Shown here: positions 32,988 to 41,733 of the stretch, piece by piece
Layout of the letters: each line of letters starts with the position of its first letter
How positions within the stretch are numbered: position 1 is the first letter of the stretch
NCBI RefSeq assembly: GCF_035946055.1
Contig: NZ_CP108364.1
Location: 3,224,001-3,288,000 of the forward strand
Source of the DNA: Streptomyces sp. NBC_01341
GTDB taxonomy: Bacteria; Actinomycetota; Actinomycetes; Streptomycetales; Streptomycetaceae
DNA: 64,000 bases
Direction of reading: 5' to 3'
Position numbers and translations under genes: made by a program
Notes under the pieces: generated by a model
What the model saw: only the letters and a program-made list of their open reading frames with translations
Told to the model about the DNA's origin: nothing
Database searches by the model: none

Positions 32988-34163
32988 TCAGTACGACTTC
33001 GGCAGGCCCAGGGTCTGGTGGGAGACGTAGTTGAGGATCATTTCCCGGCTGACGGGGGCGATACGGGAGACGCGGGCCGCGGTGATCAGGGAGGCGAGCC
33101 CGTACTCGCGGGTGAGGCCGTTGCCGCCGAGGGTGTGGACGGCCTGGTCGACGGCCCTGACGCAGGCTTCGGCGGCGGCGTACTTCGCCATGTTGGCGGC
33201 CTCGCCCGCTCCGATGTCGTCGCCGTCGTCGACGAGCTTCGCGGCCTTCTGCATCATGAGCCGGGCGAGCTCCAGCTCGATGTGCGCCTGGGCGAGCGGG
33301 TGGGCGATGGCCTGGTGGGCGCCGATGGGCGCGCCCTTCCAGACGGTGCGGGTCCTGGCGTAGTCCACGGCGCGTTCGAGGGCGTAACGGCCCATGCCGA
33401 TGGCGAAGGCGGCGCCCATGATGCGCTCCGGGTTGAGCCCGGCGAAGAGCTGGAGCAGCCCCGTGTCCGCCTCCTCGCCGACGAGCGCGTCGGCGGGCAG
33501 CCGCACGTCGTCGAGGACCAGCTCGAACTGCTTCTCCGCCGCCTGGAGTTCCATGTCGATGCGGGTGCGCGTGAAGCCGGGGGCGTCCTGGGGGACGATG
33601 AAGAGGCAGGGCTTGAGCTTGCCCGACCTGGCGTCCTCGGTGCGTCCGACGACGAGCGTCGCGTCGGAGATGTCGACGCCGGATATGAAGACCTTGCGGC
33701 CGCTGAGGATCCAGCCTCCCCCACCGTCGCCGTCGCGGCGGGCGGTGGTGGTGATGCGGTGCGAGTTGGAGCCCGCGTCGGGCTCGGTGATGCCGAACGA
33801 CATGGTCAGGCTGCCGTCGGAGAGGCCGGGCAGCCAGGTCCGCTTCTGGGCCTCGGTGCCGAAGCGGGCGATGACGGTGCCGCAGATCGCCGGCGAGACG
33901 ACCAGCATGAGCAGGGGGCTGCCGGCCGCGCCCAGCTCCTCCAGGACGATGGAGAGTTCGGCCATGCCGCCGCCCCCGCCGCCGTACTCCTCGGGGAGGT
34001 TGACGCCGAGGTAGCCGAGCTTGCCCGCCTCGTCCCACAGTTCACGGGGGTGCTCGCCCTTGCGGGCGAGGGCGGTGGTGTAGTCGCGGCCGAACCGTCT
34101 GCCGAGGGCGGCGACGGCGGCGCGGAGGTCCTTGTGCTCCTGGGTTTCGAGGACGGTGCTCAT
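32988..34163 (-). CDS. Acyl-CoA dehydrogenase
   Basis: A 391-residue FAD enzyme introducing a 2,3-double bond into an acyl-CoA. Family features are LGVNLPEEYGGGGGGMAELS, the FAD/substrate region FGITEPDAGSN, and the C-terminal VHTLGGNGLTREYGLAS followed by RIAPVSREMILNYV. The YEG Glu of medium-chain enzymes is replaced in this last motif, as in many actinobacterial FadE-type proteins, so the catalytic base is probably elsewhere. It overlaps the carboxylase alpha gene by four bases. It supplies the enoyl-CoA substrate for the carboxylase. Confidence 0.9.
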   Translation of the reverse strand: MSTVLETQEHKDLRAAVAALGRRFGRDYTTALARKGEHPRELWDEAGKLGYLGVNLPEEYGGGGGGMAELSIVLEELGAAGSPLLMLVVSPAICGTVIARFGTEAQKRTWLPGLSDGSLTMSFGITEPDAGSNSHRITTTARRDGDGGGGWILSGRKVFISGVDISDATLVVGRTEDARSGKLKPCLFIVPQDAPGFTRTRIDMELQAAEKQFELVLDDVRLPADALVGEEADTGLLQLFAGLNPERIMGAAFAIGMGRYALERAVDYARTRTVWKGAPIGAHQAIAHPLAQAHIELELARLMMQKAAKLVDDGDDIGAGEAANMAKYAAAEACVRAVDQAVHTLGGNGLTREYGLASLITAARVSRIAPVSREMILNYVSHQTLGLPKSY

Positions 34164-36172
34164 GGGGTCGTCTCCTCCTGGTGCGCGGATGCGTGCGCTG
34201 CTGCGTGCGCCGATGCCTGCTCGGGTGCCTGCTCGGGTGCGTCCTGTACGACGGCGAGCAGGGCACCGACCTCGACCTGGAGGCCGGGGGCGGCGTGGAG
34301 CGCGGTGAGGGTGCCGGAGGCGGGGGCGAGGATGCGGTGCTCCATCTTCATCGCCTCCAGCCAGATCAGCGGCTGCCCGGCTTCGACGGCCGCGCCCGGG
34401 GCGAGCCCGTCGGCGAGGCGTACGACGGTGCCGGGCATGGGAGCGAGCAGGGAGCCGGGTTCGGTGCGTTCGGCGGGGTCGGTGAAGCGGGGCAGGGCGG
34501 TGAAGGTGTACGCGCCGGACGCCGTGTCCACGTAGGTGCGGGGTCCGTGCGCGGTGACGGTGAAGCGCCTTGTCACGCCGCCGGTTTCGAGGACGACCAG
34601 GCCGGGGCCGGCGGTGACGGCCCGCTCCCCCGACTCGGGGAGCGGGGTGCCGTCGCGTCCGGTGCGGTAGGCGATCTCGTACTCGGTGCCGTCGGGCTCG
34701 GCGCGGTAGCGCTTGGTCTGCGGCGAGGAGGCGAGGTTGCGCCAGGCCCCGAAGCGGGCGGGACCCGATGCGTCCCGCCCGGCCCGGGCACCCGCCGCCG
34801 ATGCGAGGGCGGCGGCCGTGGCGGCGAGGCGCCGGTCCGCCGGGTCGCCGGGGCCGGTGAGCTCGGCGAAGTGCCGGTCGTAGAAGCCGGTGTCGAGGCG
34901 CCCGGCGGTGAAGTCCGGATGGCGCAGGGAGCGTACGAGCAGTTCCCGGTTGGTGACCGGGCCGTGGAGGCGGGCGCGTTCGAGGGTGCGGGCCAGGAGG
35001 CGGAGGGCCTCGGCGCGGGTGGGGGCGTGGGCGATGACCTTGGCGAGCATGGGGTCGTAGTGCACCCCGATGGTGTCGCCTCCGGTGTATCCGGTGTCGA
35101 GGCGGATGCCGGGCTCGTCCGGCACGTCGAGTGTGAGCAGCGCTCCGGTCTGCGGCTGCCAGTCACGGGCCGGGTCCTCGGCGTAGAGGCGGGCCTCGAC
35201 GGCGTGCCCGGACGGTTCCGGGGGCGCCTCGGACGGCAGTGGCTCTCCCTCCGCGACGCGCAGTTGCAGGGCGACGAGATCAAGGCCGAACACGGCTTCG
35301 GTGACGGGGTGTTCGACCTGGAGCCGGGTGTTCATCTCCAGGAAGTACGGGCGCCCGTCGGCCGACACGAGGAACTCGACGGTCCCCGCGCCCCGGTAGC
35401 CGACCGCCTGCGCCGCGGCGACCGCGGCGTCGTGCAGCCGTCCGCGCAGCGTCTCGTCGAGGCCCGGCGCGGGGGCCTCCTCGATGACCTTCTGGTGCCG
35501 GCGCTGGAGGGAGCAGTCGCGGGTGCCGAGCGCCCACACGGTGCCCTGTCCGTCCGCCATGACCTGGACCTCGACGTGCCGGCCGCCCTCGACGTACGGC
35601 TCGGCGAAGACCTCGCCGTCCCCGAAGGCCCCGGCCGCCTCCGCCGATGCGGCGGTCAACTCGGCTTCCAGAGCACCCAGTTCCCGCACGACGCGCATCC
35701 CCCTGCCGCCGCCGCCCGCCGCCGCCTTGAGCAGCAGGGGCAGGTCGGCCACGGTGGCGGCGCCGGGGTCGACGGGGGCCAGGAGGGGCACGCCGGCGGC
35801 CGCCATCAGCTCCTTGGCACGCGTCTTGGAGGCCATCAGCTCGATGGCCTTCGGCGGGGGTCCCACCCAGACGAGACCCGCGTCCTGGACGGCCTGCGCG
35901 AACCCGGCGTTCTCCGAGAGGAAGCCGTACCCCGGGTGCACGGCGTCGGCCCCCGCGGCCAGTGCGGCGGCGACGACGAGGTCACCACGCAGATACGTGT
36001 CGCCGGGTGCGGCGCCCGGCAGGCGTACGGCGGTGTCGGCCTCCCGCACGTGCAGGGCCCCCGCGTCCGCGTCCGAGTACACGGCGACGGTCGCGATGCC
36101 CAGCTCGCGGCAGGTGCGGAAGATCCGGCAGGCGATCTCGCCCCGGTTGGCGACAAGCAGTGCGGTGATCAT
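34160..36172 (-). CDS. Biotin-dependent acyl-CoA carboxylase alpha subunit (biotin carboxylase plus biotin carrier)
   Basis: A 670-residue protein with an N-terminal biotin carboxylase (LLVANRGEIACRIFRTCREL), an ATP-grasp Gly-rich loop (KAAAGGGGRGMRVV), the active-site stretch YFLEMNTRLQVEHPVTE and a C-terminal biotinyl domain with EAMKMEH, the biotinylated Lys being about residue 609. Together with the beta subunit upstream it carboxylates a 3-methylcrotonyl-, geranyl- or propionyl-type CoA. The ATG at 36172 gives a normal family N-terminus. Its tail is Ala/His-rich (HAAAHASAHQ). Confidence 0.92.
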   Translation of the reverse strand: MITALLVANRGEIACRIFRTCRELGIATVAVYSDADAGALHVREADTAVRLPGAAPGDTYLRGDLVVAAALAAGADAVHPGYGFLSENAGFAQAVQDAGLVWVGPPPKAIELMASKTRAKELMAAAGVPLLAPVDPGAATVADLPLLLKAAAGGGGRGMRVVRELGALEAELTAASAEAAGAFGDGEVFAEPYVEGGRHVEVQVMADGQGTVWALGTRDCSLQRRHQKVIEEAPAPGLDETLRGRLHDAAVAAAQAVGYRGAGTVEFLVSADGRPYFLEMNTRLQVEHPVTEAVFGLDLVALQLRVAEGEPLPSEAPPEPSGHAVEARLYAEDPARDWQPQTGALLTLDVPDEPGIRLDTGYTGGDTIGVHYDPMLAKVIAHAPTRAEALRLLARTLERARLHGPVTNRELLVRSLRHPDFTAGRLDTGFYDRHFAELTGPGDPADRRLAATAAALASAAGARAGRDASGPARFGAWRNLASSPQTKRYRAEPDGTEYEIAYRTGRDGTPLPESGERAVTAGPGLVVLETGGVTRRFTVTAHGPRTYVDTASGAYTFTALPRFTDPAERTEPGSLLAPMPGTVVRLADGLAPGAAVEAGQPLIWLEAMKMEHRILAPASGTLTALHAAPGLQVEVGALLAVVQDAPEQAPEQASAHAAAHASAHQEETTP

Positions 36173-36180
36173 CCGATTCC

Positions 36181-37785
36181 TCACATCCGGAAGACGCCGA
36201 AGCCTCGGGCGCCTTCGACCGGGGCCGTATGGATCGCGGACAGGCACATCCCGAGGACGGTCCTGGTGTCGCGCGGGTCGATGACCCCGTCGTCGTAGAG
36301 CCGCCCCGAGAGGAACATCGGGAGCGACTCCGACTCGATCTGCTGCTCCACCATGGCGCGCAGCCCTGCGTCGGCCTCGTCGTCGTAGGGCAGTCCTCTC
36401 GCGGCGGAGGAGGCGCGCGCGACGATCGAGAGGACGCCGGCGAGCTGCTGCGGGCCCATGACGGCGGACTTGCTGCTGGGCCAGGCGAAGAGGAAGCGGG
36501 GGTCGTAGGCCCGGCCGCACATGCCGTAGTGCCCGGCCCCGTAGGAGGCGCCCATCAGCACGGAGAGGTGCGGGACCCGGGAGTTCGACACCGCGTTGAT
36601 CATCATCGCGCCGTGCTTGATGATGCCGCCCTGCTCGTACTCCTTGCCGACCATGTAACCGGTGGTGTTGTGGAGGAACAGCAGCGGGATGTCGCGTTGG
36701 TTGGCGAGCTGGATGAACTGCGCGGCCTTCTGCGACTCCTCGCTGAACAGGACGCCCTGCGCGTTGGCGAGGATGCCGACGGGATAGCCGTGCAGCCGGG
36801 CCCATCCGGTGACGAGGCTGGTGCCGTACAGCGGCTTGAAGGCGTCGAAGTCCGAGCCGTCGACGAGCCGCGCGATGACCTCGCGGGGGTCGAAGGGGGT
36901 CTTCAGGTCACCGGGGACGATCCCGATCAGTTCGTCCTCGTCGTACTTCGGCGGCTCTGCGGGCCCCGGATCGGGGTGCGCCTTGCGCCAGTTGAACCGG
37001 GCGACGATCTGCCGGGCCTGGCGCAGCGCGTCGTGCTCGTCGACGGCGAAGTGGTCGGCGAGCCCGGAGGTGCGGGCGTGCATCCCGGCGCCGCCGAGCG
37101 ATTCGTCGTCGCTCTCCTCACCGGTGGCCATCTTCACGAGGGGCGGGCCGCCGAGGAAGACCTTGGACTGCTCCTTGATCATCACGGTGTGGTCGGCCAT
37201 GCCGGGGACGTACGCGCCGCCCGCCGTGGAGTTCCCGAACACCACGGCGACGGTGGGGATTCCGGCGGCGGACAGCCGTGTGAGGTCACGGAACAGGGCG
37301 CCGCCCGGGATGAAGATCTCCTTCTGGGACGGCAGGTCGGCGCCGCCGGACTCCACCAGGCTGATGCAGGGCAGCCGGTTGGCGAAGGCGATCTCGTTGG
37401 CGCGCAGGGCCTTCTTCAGCGTCCACGGGTTGGAGGCGCCGCCCCGCACGGTCGGGTCGTTGGCGGTGATCAGGCACTCCACACCGGAGACGATCCCGAT
37501 CCCGGTGACGAGCGAGGCGCCCACTGTGTACTCGGGGGAAGCGCTGCCCCAGGCGGCCAGCGGGGAGAGTTCCAGGAACGGGGTGTCCGGGTCGACCAGC
37601 AGCTCGATCCGCTCACGGGCGAGGAGCTTGCCGCGCTTCCGGTGGCGCGTCACGTATTTCTCGCCGCCGCCCGCGAGGGCCTTGGCGTGCTCGGCGTCGA
37701 GCTCCGCGAGCTTCGCGAGCATGGCCTCACGGTGCGCGGCGTATTCGGGCCCAGTGGTGTCCAGTGCGGTGGGCAGGACGGTCAT
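36181..37785 (-). CDS. Acyl-CoA carboxylase beta subunit (carboxyltransferase)
   Basis: A 534-residue carboxyltransferase that moves CO2 from carboxybiotin to an acyl-CoA. It contains the duplicated crotonase-like halves, with VVFGNSTAGGAYVPGMADHT and LFLHNTTGYMVGKEYEQGG, which are closest to methylcrotonyl/geranyl-CoA carboxylase beta subunits. It sits 8 bases before the alpha gene, and its own start overlaps the AtuA-like gene stop (ATGA at 37782-37785). No hydroxymethylglutaryl-CoA lyase is present, so a pure leucine pathway is not obvious. Confidence 0.92.
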   Translation of the reverse strand: MTVLPTALDTTGPEYAAHREAMLAKLAELDAEHAKALAGGGEKYVTRHRKRGKLLARERIELLVDPDTPFLELSPLAAWGSASPEYTVGASLVTGIGIVSGVECLITANDPTVRGGASNPWTLKKALRANEIAFANRLPCISLVESGGADLPSQKEIFIPGGALFRDLTRLSAAGIPTVAVVFGNSTAGGAYVPGMADHTVMIKEQSKVFLGGPPLVKMATGEESDDESLGGAGMHARTSGLADHFAVDEHDALRQARQIVARFNWRKAHPDPGPAEPPKYDEDELIGIVPGDLKTPFDPREVIARLVDGSDFDAFKPLYGTSLVTGWARLHGYPVGILANAQGVLFSEESQKAAQFIQLANQRDIPLLFLHNTTGYMVGKEYEQGGIIKHGAMMINAVSNSRVPHLSVLMGASYGAGHYGMCGRAYDPRFLFAWPSSKSAVMGPQQLAGVLSIVARASSAARGLPYDDEADAGLRAMVEQQIESESLPMFLSGRLYDDGVIDPRDTRTVLGMCLSAIHTAPVEGARGFGVFRM

Positions 37786-39485
37786 GCGTTCGCCTCCGGT
37801 TCGTCCGTCAGCTGCACGGGTACGTCGACGTGCCGGGAGCGCAGCCACTCCCCCACCGCCTTGGCCTGCGGATCGAAGCGGGCCTGCGCGGCGACGCCTT
37901 CGCCGAGGAGGCCGTGGACGACGAAGTTGAGGGACCGCAGCCCGGGCAGGACATGGCGTACGACGGTGAGCCCGGCGGTCTCCGGCAGCAGTTCCTTGAA
38001 CCGTGCGACGGTCAGCTCGTGCGCCAGCCACCGCCAGGCCTCGTCCGTGCGGACCCACACGCCCACGTTGGCGTCCCCGCCCTTGTCGCCGCTGCGGGCA
38101 CCGGCGACGCGTCCGAGAGGGACGGTGCGGGTGGGCCCGGCGGGGAGCGGCTCGGGCAGGGCCGGCTCCGGCACCCCGGCGAGCTCCCGGTACGGCCCGG
38201 TGGCCGGGACGTCGAGGCGCGAACCGTCGGGCAGCACCGCCACATGGGCGACGTCCCCGGCCGGTACGTACGCGGCCTCGAACACGCCGTACGGCGCGCC
38301 CTTCCCGGGCGGGGCGGTCACGTGGAAGCCCGGGTAGCTGCCGAGCGCCAGCTCGACGGCGGCCCCGGACACCGCGCGGCCCACGGCCTCCGCGTCCGGG
38401 TCGCGCACGACGAGCCTGAGCAGCGCGCCGGCCGTCTCCTCGGTGTCGGCGTCGGCCCTGTCCGTGCGGGCAAGCTCCCACCTCACCTCGGCGGGCTTCG
38501 TGCCGGCGCGGTCCAGGGCGTCGGCGAACTGCTCCCGCACGAGGCCGGCCTTGGCCTCGATGTCGAGCCCGGTCAGCACGAAGACGACCTCGTTGCGCCA
38601 CCCGCCGAGCCGGTTGAGCCCGACCTTCAGCGTGGGGGGCGGCGCCTCGCCGCGCACCCCGCTGATCCGCACCCGGTCGGGCCCGTCCTGGGTCAGGCGC
38701 ACGGTGTCGAGGCGGGCGGTGACGTCGGGCCCGGCGTAGCGGGCGCCACCGGTCTCGTAGAGCAGCTGCGCGGTGACCGTTCCGACGTCGACGATGCCAC
38801 CCGTGCCGTCGTGCTTGGTGATGACGCTGCTTCCGTCCTCGTGGATCTCCGCGAGGGGGAAGCCGGGCCTGCGCACGTCGTGCTGCCGGAAGAAGGCGTA
38901 GTTCCCGCCGGTGGCCTGGGTCCCGCACTCCAGCACGTGTCCGGCGACGACGGCCCCGGCGAGGGCGTCGTGGTCGTCGGGCGCCCAGCCGAAGTGGGCG
39001 GCGGCGGGCCCGGTGACGAGCGCGGCGTCGGTGACCCGGCCGGTGACGACGACGTCGGCCCCGGCCCGCAGGCACGCGGCGATGCCTCGGCCGCCGAGGT
39101 ACGCGTTGGCGGTGAGGTGGCCGTCCGGCACGGGGCGGCTGTCGCCCTCGACGTGCGCCACCCGCACGGGCACGCCGGTGCGTTCCGCCAACTCGCGTAC
39201 GGCGTCGGCGAGTCCGGCCGGGTTGAGCCCGCCCGCGTTGGTGACGATCTTCACGCCGCGCTCGTGGGCGAGCCCGAGGCTGTCCTCCAGCTGCCGCAGG
39301 AACGTCGTGGCGTATCCGCGGTTCGGGTCCTTGAGGCGGCTGCGCCCCAGGATCAGCATGGTGAGTTCGGCGAGGTAGTCGCCGGTCAGGACGTCCAGCC
39401 GGCCGCCGGTGAGCATCTCGCGCACCGCGTCGAAGCGGTCGCCGTAGAAGCCGGAGGCGTTGCCTATGCGCAGGGGCCGGGTCAC
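37782..39485 (-). CDS. AtuA-like (DUF1446) acyclic terpene utilisation protein
   Basis: A 567-residue cytoplasmic protein of the AtuA family, whose founding member is needed for citronellol/geraniol degradation in Pseudomonas. Conserved parts are [39 protein letters not shown] and [13 protein letters not shown]; the C-terminus contains [19 protein letters not shown]. The biochemical activity is not established. I chose the GTG at 39485, which gives a GTGA overlap with the upstream gene. Linkage to a carboxylase pair supports a terpenoid-acid or branched-acid pathway. Confidence 0.88.
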   Translation of the reverse strand: MTRPLRIGNASGFYGDRFDAVREMLTGGRLDVLTGDYLAELTMLILGRSRLKDPNRGYATTFLRQLEDSLGLAHERGVKIVTNAGGLNPAGLADAVRELAERTGVPVRVAHVEGDSRPVPDGHLTANAYLGGRGIAACLRAGADVVVTGRVTDAALVTGPAAAHFGWAPDDHDALAGAVVAGHVLECGTQATGGNYAFFRQHDVRRPGFPLAEIHEDGSSVITKHDGTGGIVDVGTVTAQLLYETGGARYAGPDVTARLDTVRLTQDGPDRVRISGVRGEAPPPTLKVGLNRLGGWRNEVVFVLTGLDIEAKAGLVREQFADALDRAGTKPAEVRWELARTDRADADTEETAGALLRLVVRDPDAEAVGRAVSGAAVELALGSYPGFHVTAPPGKGAPYGVFEAAYVPAGDVAHVAVLPDGSRLDVPATGPYRELAGVPEPALPEPLPAGPTRTVPLGRVAGARSGDKGGDANVGVWVRTDEAWRWLAHELTVARFKELLPETAGLTVVRHVLPGLRSLNFVVHGLLGEGVAAQARFDPQAKAVGEWLRSRHVDVPVQLTDEPEANA

Positions 39486-40288
39486 CTGTCCGCCTTCGGG
39501 GGCCGCCCGGCTCCTGGCGGCCCGGCGAAGGCCTGCGCGATGTCCAGCCACCGGTCGGCGTCCGGTCCCGTCGCCTCGACGGCGAGGTCCTCGCGGTGGG
39601 CGCGCCGGGTGACGAGCAGGCAGAAGTCGAGGAGCGGCCCGGTGACCCGCTGGGCGGCGCCCTCAGGTCCGTACGCGGCCGACTCGCCGTCCTCGCCGTG
39701 GAGTTCGATCCGGAACTGTTCGACGGGGGGCTCCAGCCCCCGTACGAAGTAGGCGTAGTCACGGGCCCGTACGCCGATCCTGGCGACGTGCCGCAGGCGG
39801 CCGGTCGGCTTCCGTGTCACGCCGAGCGCGTCGGCGACGTCCTGGCCGTGCGCCCAGGTCTCCATGAGCCGTGCGGTCCCCATCGAGGCGATGCTCATCG
39901 GCGGGCCGTACCAGGGCAGTTTCGTCCCCGCCGGTGCCGCGCGCAGGGCTTCCTGGAGCCGCGCCCGGCCCTCCCGCCACTCCACCAGCAGCGCTTCGGG
40001 CGCCAGCGCGGACACCGCCTCCGCGGCGGCCTCGTCGACGAAGGTGTCCGGGGCGGCGAGTGCTCTCTCGACCTCTGCGGCGAAGGCACCGGGCTCGGTC
40101 GCCGCGGTCAGCGCCACCTCGTCCGTCCAGGTGAGGTGGGCGATCTGATGGGCGACGGTCCACCCCTCGGCGGGAGTCGGCGAGGCCCACTCCTGGGCAT
40201 TCAACCCCGCTACCAGCAGGTCGAGTTCGTCGCTCTCCTGCCGCAGGTCGTCGAGCACGGTGGCGGTCACGGCCGATGCGTCGGGCAC
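39482..40288 (-). CDS. DinB/TIGR03084-type metal-binding protein
   Basis: A 268-residue DinB-like four-helix protein of the maleylpyruvate isomerase/mycothiol-dependent type. The likely metal-binding His residues are in [19 protein letters not shown] and [20 protein letters not shown]. These proteins are thought to use mycothiol or act as thiol-dependent isomerases, but this subfamily's reaction is unknown. The GTG at 40288 follows GAGGGGAGCGCACC. It is the first gene of the acyl-CoA operon, so the operon promoter should lie at about 40290-40400. Confidence 0.85.
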   Translation of the reverse strand: MPDASAVTATVLDDLRQESDELDLLVAGLNAQEWASPTPAEGWTVAHQIAHLTWTDEVALTAATEPGAFAAEVERALAAPDTFVDEAAAEAVSALAPEALLVEWREGRARLQEALRAAPAGTKLPWYGPPMSIASMGTARLMETWAHGQDVADALGVTRKPTGRLRHVARIGVRARDYAYFVRGLEPPVEQFRIELHGEDGESAAYGPEGAAQRVTGPLLDFCLLVTRRAHREDLAVEATGPDADRWLDIAQAFAGPPGAGRPPKADR

Positions 40289-40418
40289 GGTGCGCTCCCC
40301 TCGGGGCGTGGCGGTGTGCCCCGGAGCCTGCCAGCGCCTCACAAAACAAGCAAGCGTGCTTGCATGATTTTTTTCGCCACCCGCACGGCCCGGGTTCCGC
40401 GTGCGCGCGGAGCGGTGA

Positions 40419-40790
40419 TCAGCCGAGCGGGGCGGCCCGGTAGCCGGGGACGGAGGGCCACCGCACGGTCAGCACGACGGATTCCTCCTCCGCGCACCAG
40501 GAGTGGTCGACGCCCGGACCCCACACGACGTAGTCGCCCTGGTGCTCCAGGAGCACGTCCCGCCCGCCGAACCTCATGCGGAACCGACCGCTGATCAGGA
40601 CAAGCAGGGCGGTGCGCTCCTCGCCCCTCACCCATCGCGCGCGTTCGTCGCCCCGGGGATGGACGCCCCACTTGATCTCCAGGGCCTCACTGTGGCGCGG
40701 GTCCGGCGGGTCCTTGAAGTGGCCCAGCAGCCAGCCGTGGTCGAGCGCCGCGTCGGCTGCCGCACGGCCCACATACACCTCGTCGCCCAT
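40419..40790 (-). CDS. Cupin-like conserved protein
   Basis: A 123-residue protein with the cupin-type pattern [20 protein letters not shown], then [14 protein letters not shown]. Databases often label this Streptomyces family signal peptidase I, which the sequence does not support: there is no membrane span and no Ser/Lys dyad. It is a small single-domain protein of unknown substrate. The ATG is at 40790. It is divergent from the toxin-antitoxin pair across the 32-bp palindrome. Confidence 0.75.
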   Translation of the reverse strand: MGDEVYVGRAAADAALDHGWLLGHFKDPPDPRHSEALEIKWGVHPRGDERARWVRGEERTALLVLISGRFRMRFGGRDVLLEHQGDYVVWGPGVDHSWCAEEESVVLTVRWPSVPGYRAAPLG

Positions 40791-40831
40791 GGGCGCGAAC
40801 GTAACAGGCGGCCGGCGGCTTCCCGGCGTTC

Positions 40832-40863
40832 TACCACCCTGCCCTACGTAGGGCAGGGTGGTA
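40832..40863. promoter_or_regulatory. 32-bp perfect palindrome, toxin-antitoxin operator
   Basis: TACCACCCTGCCCTAC (40832-40847) is followed directly by its exact reverse complement (40848-40863). It overlaps a TATTCT -10-like box (40862-40867) that ends six bases before the antitoxin ATG. RHH antitoxins normally bind such palindromes to autoregulate. Confidence 0.8.
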
Positions 40864-40873
40864 TTCTCGCCCC

Positions 40874-41116
40874 ATGATAAAGACGACGGTGTACCTCCCG
40901 GAAGAACTGGAAGTACGGCTGGACGCCGAGTCGTCGGCCACCGGAGTCAGCAAGGCCGAGCTGATCAGGCGGGGCATCGCCATGATCCTCGATGACGCGG
41001 AACGGCCCAAGGGCAAGCGCGGACTTCCGGTCTTCGACAGCGGACGCCCACTCGCTCCCGAAGCCATGGACGACGCGGTCTACGAGCACATCAAGGAACG
41101 AGCTGCACGCCGTTGA
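40874..41116 (+). CDS. vapB: Ribbon-helix-helix antitoxin
   Basis: An 80-residue antitoxin. The N-terminal RHH DNA-binding motif is MIKTTVYLPEELEVRLD, then GVSKAELIRRGIAMIL. The C-terminal tail should wrap the toxin active site. The ATG at 40874 lies six bases after a -10-like box, so the mRNA is probably leaderless. It overlaps the toxin start by four bases. It probably represses its own operon through the adjacent palindrome. Confidence 0.9.
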   Translation: MIKTTVYLPEELEVRLDAESSATGVSKAELIRRGIAMILDDAERPKGKRGLPVFDSGRPLAPEAMDDAVYEHIKERAARR

Positions 41117-41547
41117 TCATCGTCGCCGACACGTCCGCCCTCTACGCGGCGTTCGACACCGCCCAGCCCGAACATTCCGGCGCCGCGAAGATCCTGGAGA
41201 ACGAGACGCTGGCGATCTCCCCGCTGGTCGTCACCGAGCTCGATCACCTGGTGCACCGGGACCTGGGGTTCCCGGCCGCCATGCAGGTGATGGAGGCACT
41301 CACCTCACGGATGCTGGACGGGCAGTACCGGCTGGCCGGCCTGAAGCCTGCCGACCTGAGCGCGGCGCACGAGGTGCGCCGCGGATACGAAGGGCTCCGG
41401 CTGGACCTCGCGGACGCGGTGGGCGTCGTCCTCGCGGACCGTTACAGGACCGACCGCATCTTCACCCTCGACCAGCGGGACTTCCGGGCGATCACGCCCC
41501 TGACGCCCGGCCTCACCGCGTTCCGGATCCTGCCCGTCGACGGCTGA
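41113..41547 (+). CDS. vapC: PIN-domain ribonuclease toxin
   Basis: A 144-residue PIN-domain toxin that would cleave RNA when free of antitoxin. Acidic active-site residues are visible in IIVADTSALYAAFD (Asp), VVTELDHLVHRD (Glu) and LDLADAVGVVLADRYRTDRIF (Asp pair). The start is TTG at 41113, overlapping the antitoxin TGA stop, a weak coupled start that would keep toxin below antitoxin. The protein looks complete. Confidence 0.9.
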   Translation: MIIVADTSALYAAFDTAQPEHSGAAKILENETLAISPLVVTELDHLVHRDLGFPAAMQVMEALTSRMLDGQYRLAGLKPADLSAAHEVRRGYEGLRLDLADAVGVVLADRYRTDRIFTLDQRDFRAITPLTPGLTAFRILPVDG

Positions 41548-41565
41548 GCCGCGCGCGGCCCGGCC

Positions 41566-41733
41566 CTACTCCACGCGCTCGCCCTCGGCCTGCGAGGGTT
41601 CGGTCCTGGGGACCTCGGGGTGCGTCTCGGGGCCCTTGCCGCGCACGGCCGGTTCCACGCGTTCACCCTCGGCCTGCGAGGGGGTGTGCGAGTACAGCCC
41701 CTCGTACCCGTCGGTTTCCTTGGCGGATCCCAT
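41566..41733 (-). CDS. Nested small protein with duplicated SQAEGERVE motif
   Basis: A 55-residue hydrophilic protein (MGSAKETDGYEGLYSHTPSQ start) with PSQAEGERVE repeated at its middle and end. The ATG at 41733 is preceded by GAAGGAGG with seven bases of spacing, a near-ideal ribosome site inside the longer EamA reading frame. It is therefore probably translated on its own even though no stop codon separates it from the transporter. Function unknown. Confidence 0.6.
   Translation of the reverse strand: MGSAKETDGYEGLYSHTPSQAEGERVEPAVRGKGPETHPEVPRTEPSQAEGERVE

Noticed and set aside
34181-36298. 705-codon plus-strand frame opposite the biotin carboxylase gene (and similar long frames opposite most large genes here)
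   Set aside because: In DNA of this GC content the third-position bias of a real gene opens long antisense frames. The protein is Gly/Arg/Val-rich without any family pattern, while the minus-strand product is a clear carboxylase.
40419-40790. Signal peptidase I, a label often attached to this family
   Set aside because: No membrane span and no Ser/Lys dyad; the motifs fit a small cupin-type barrel instead.
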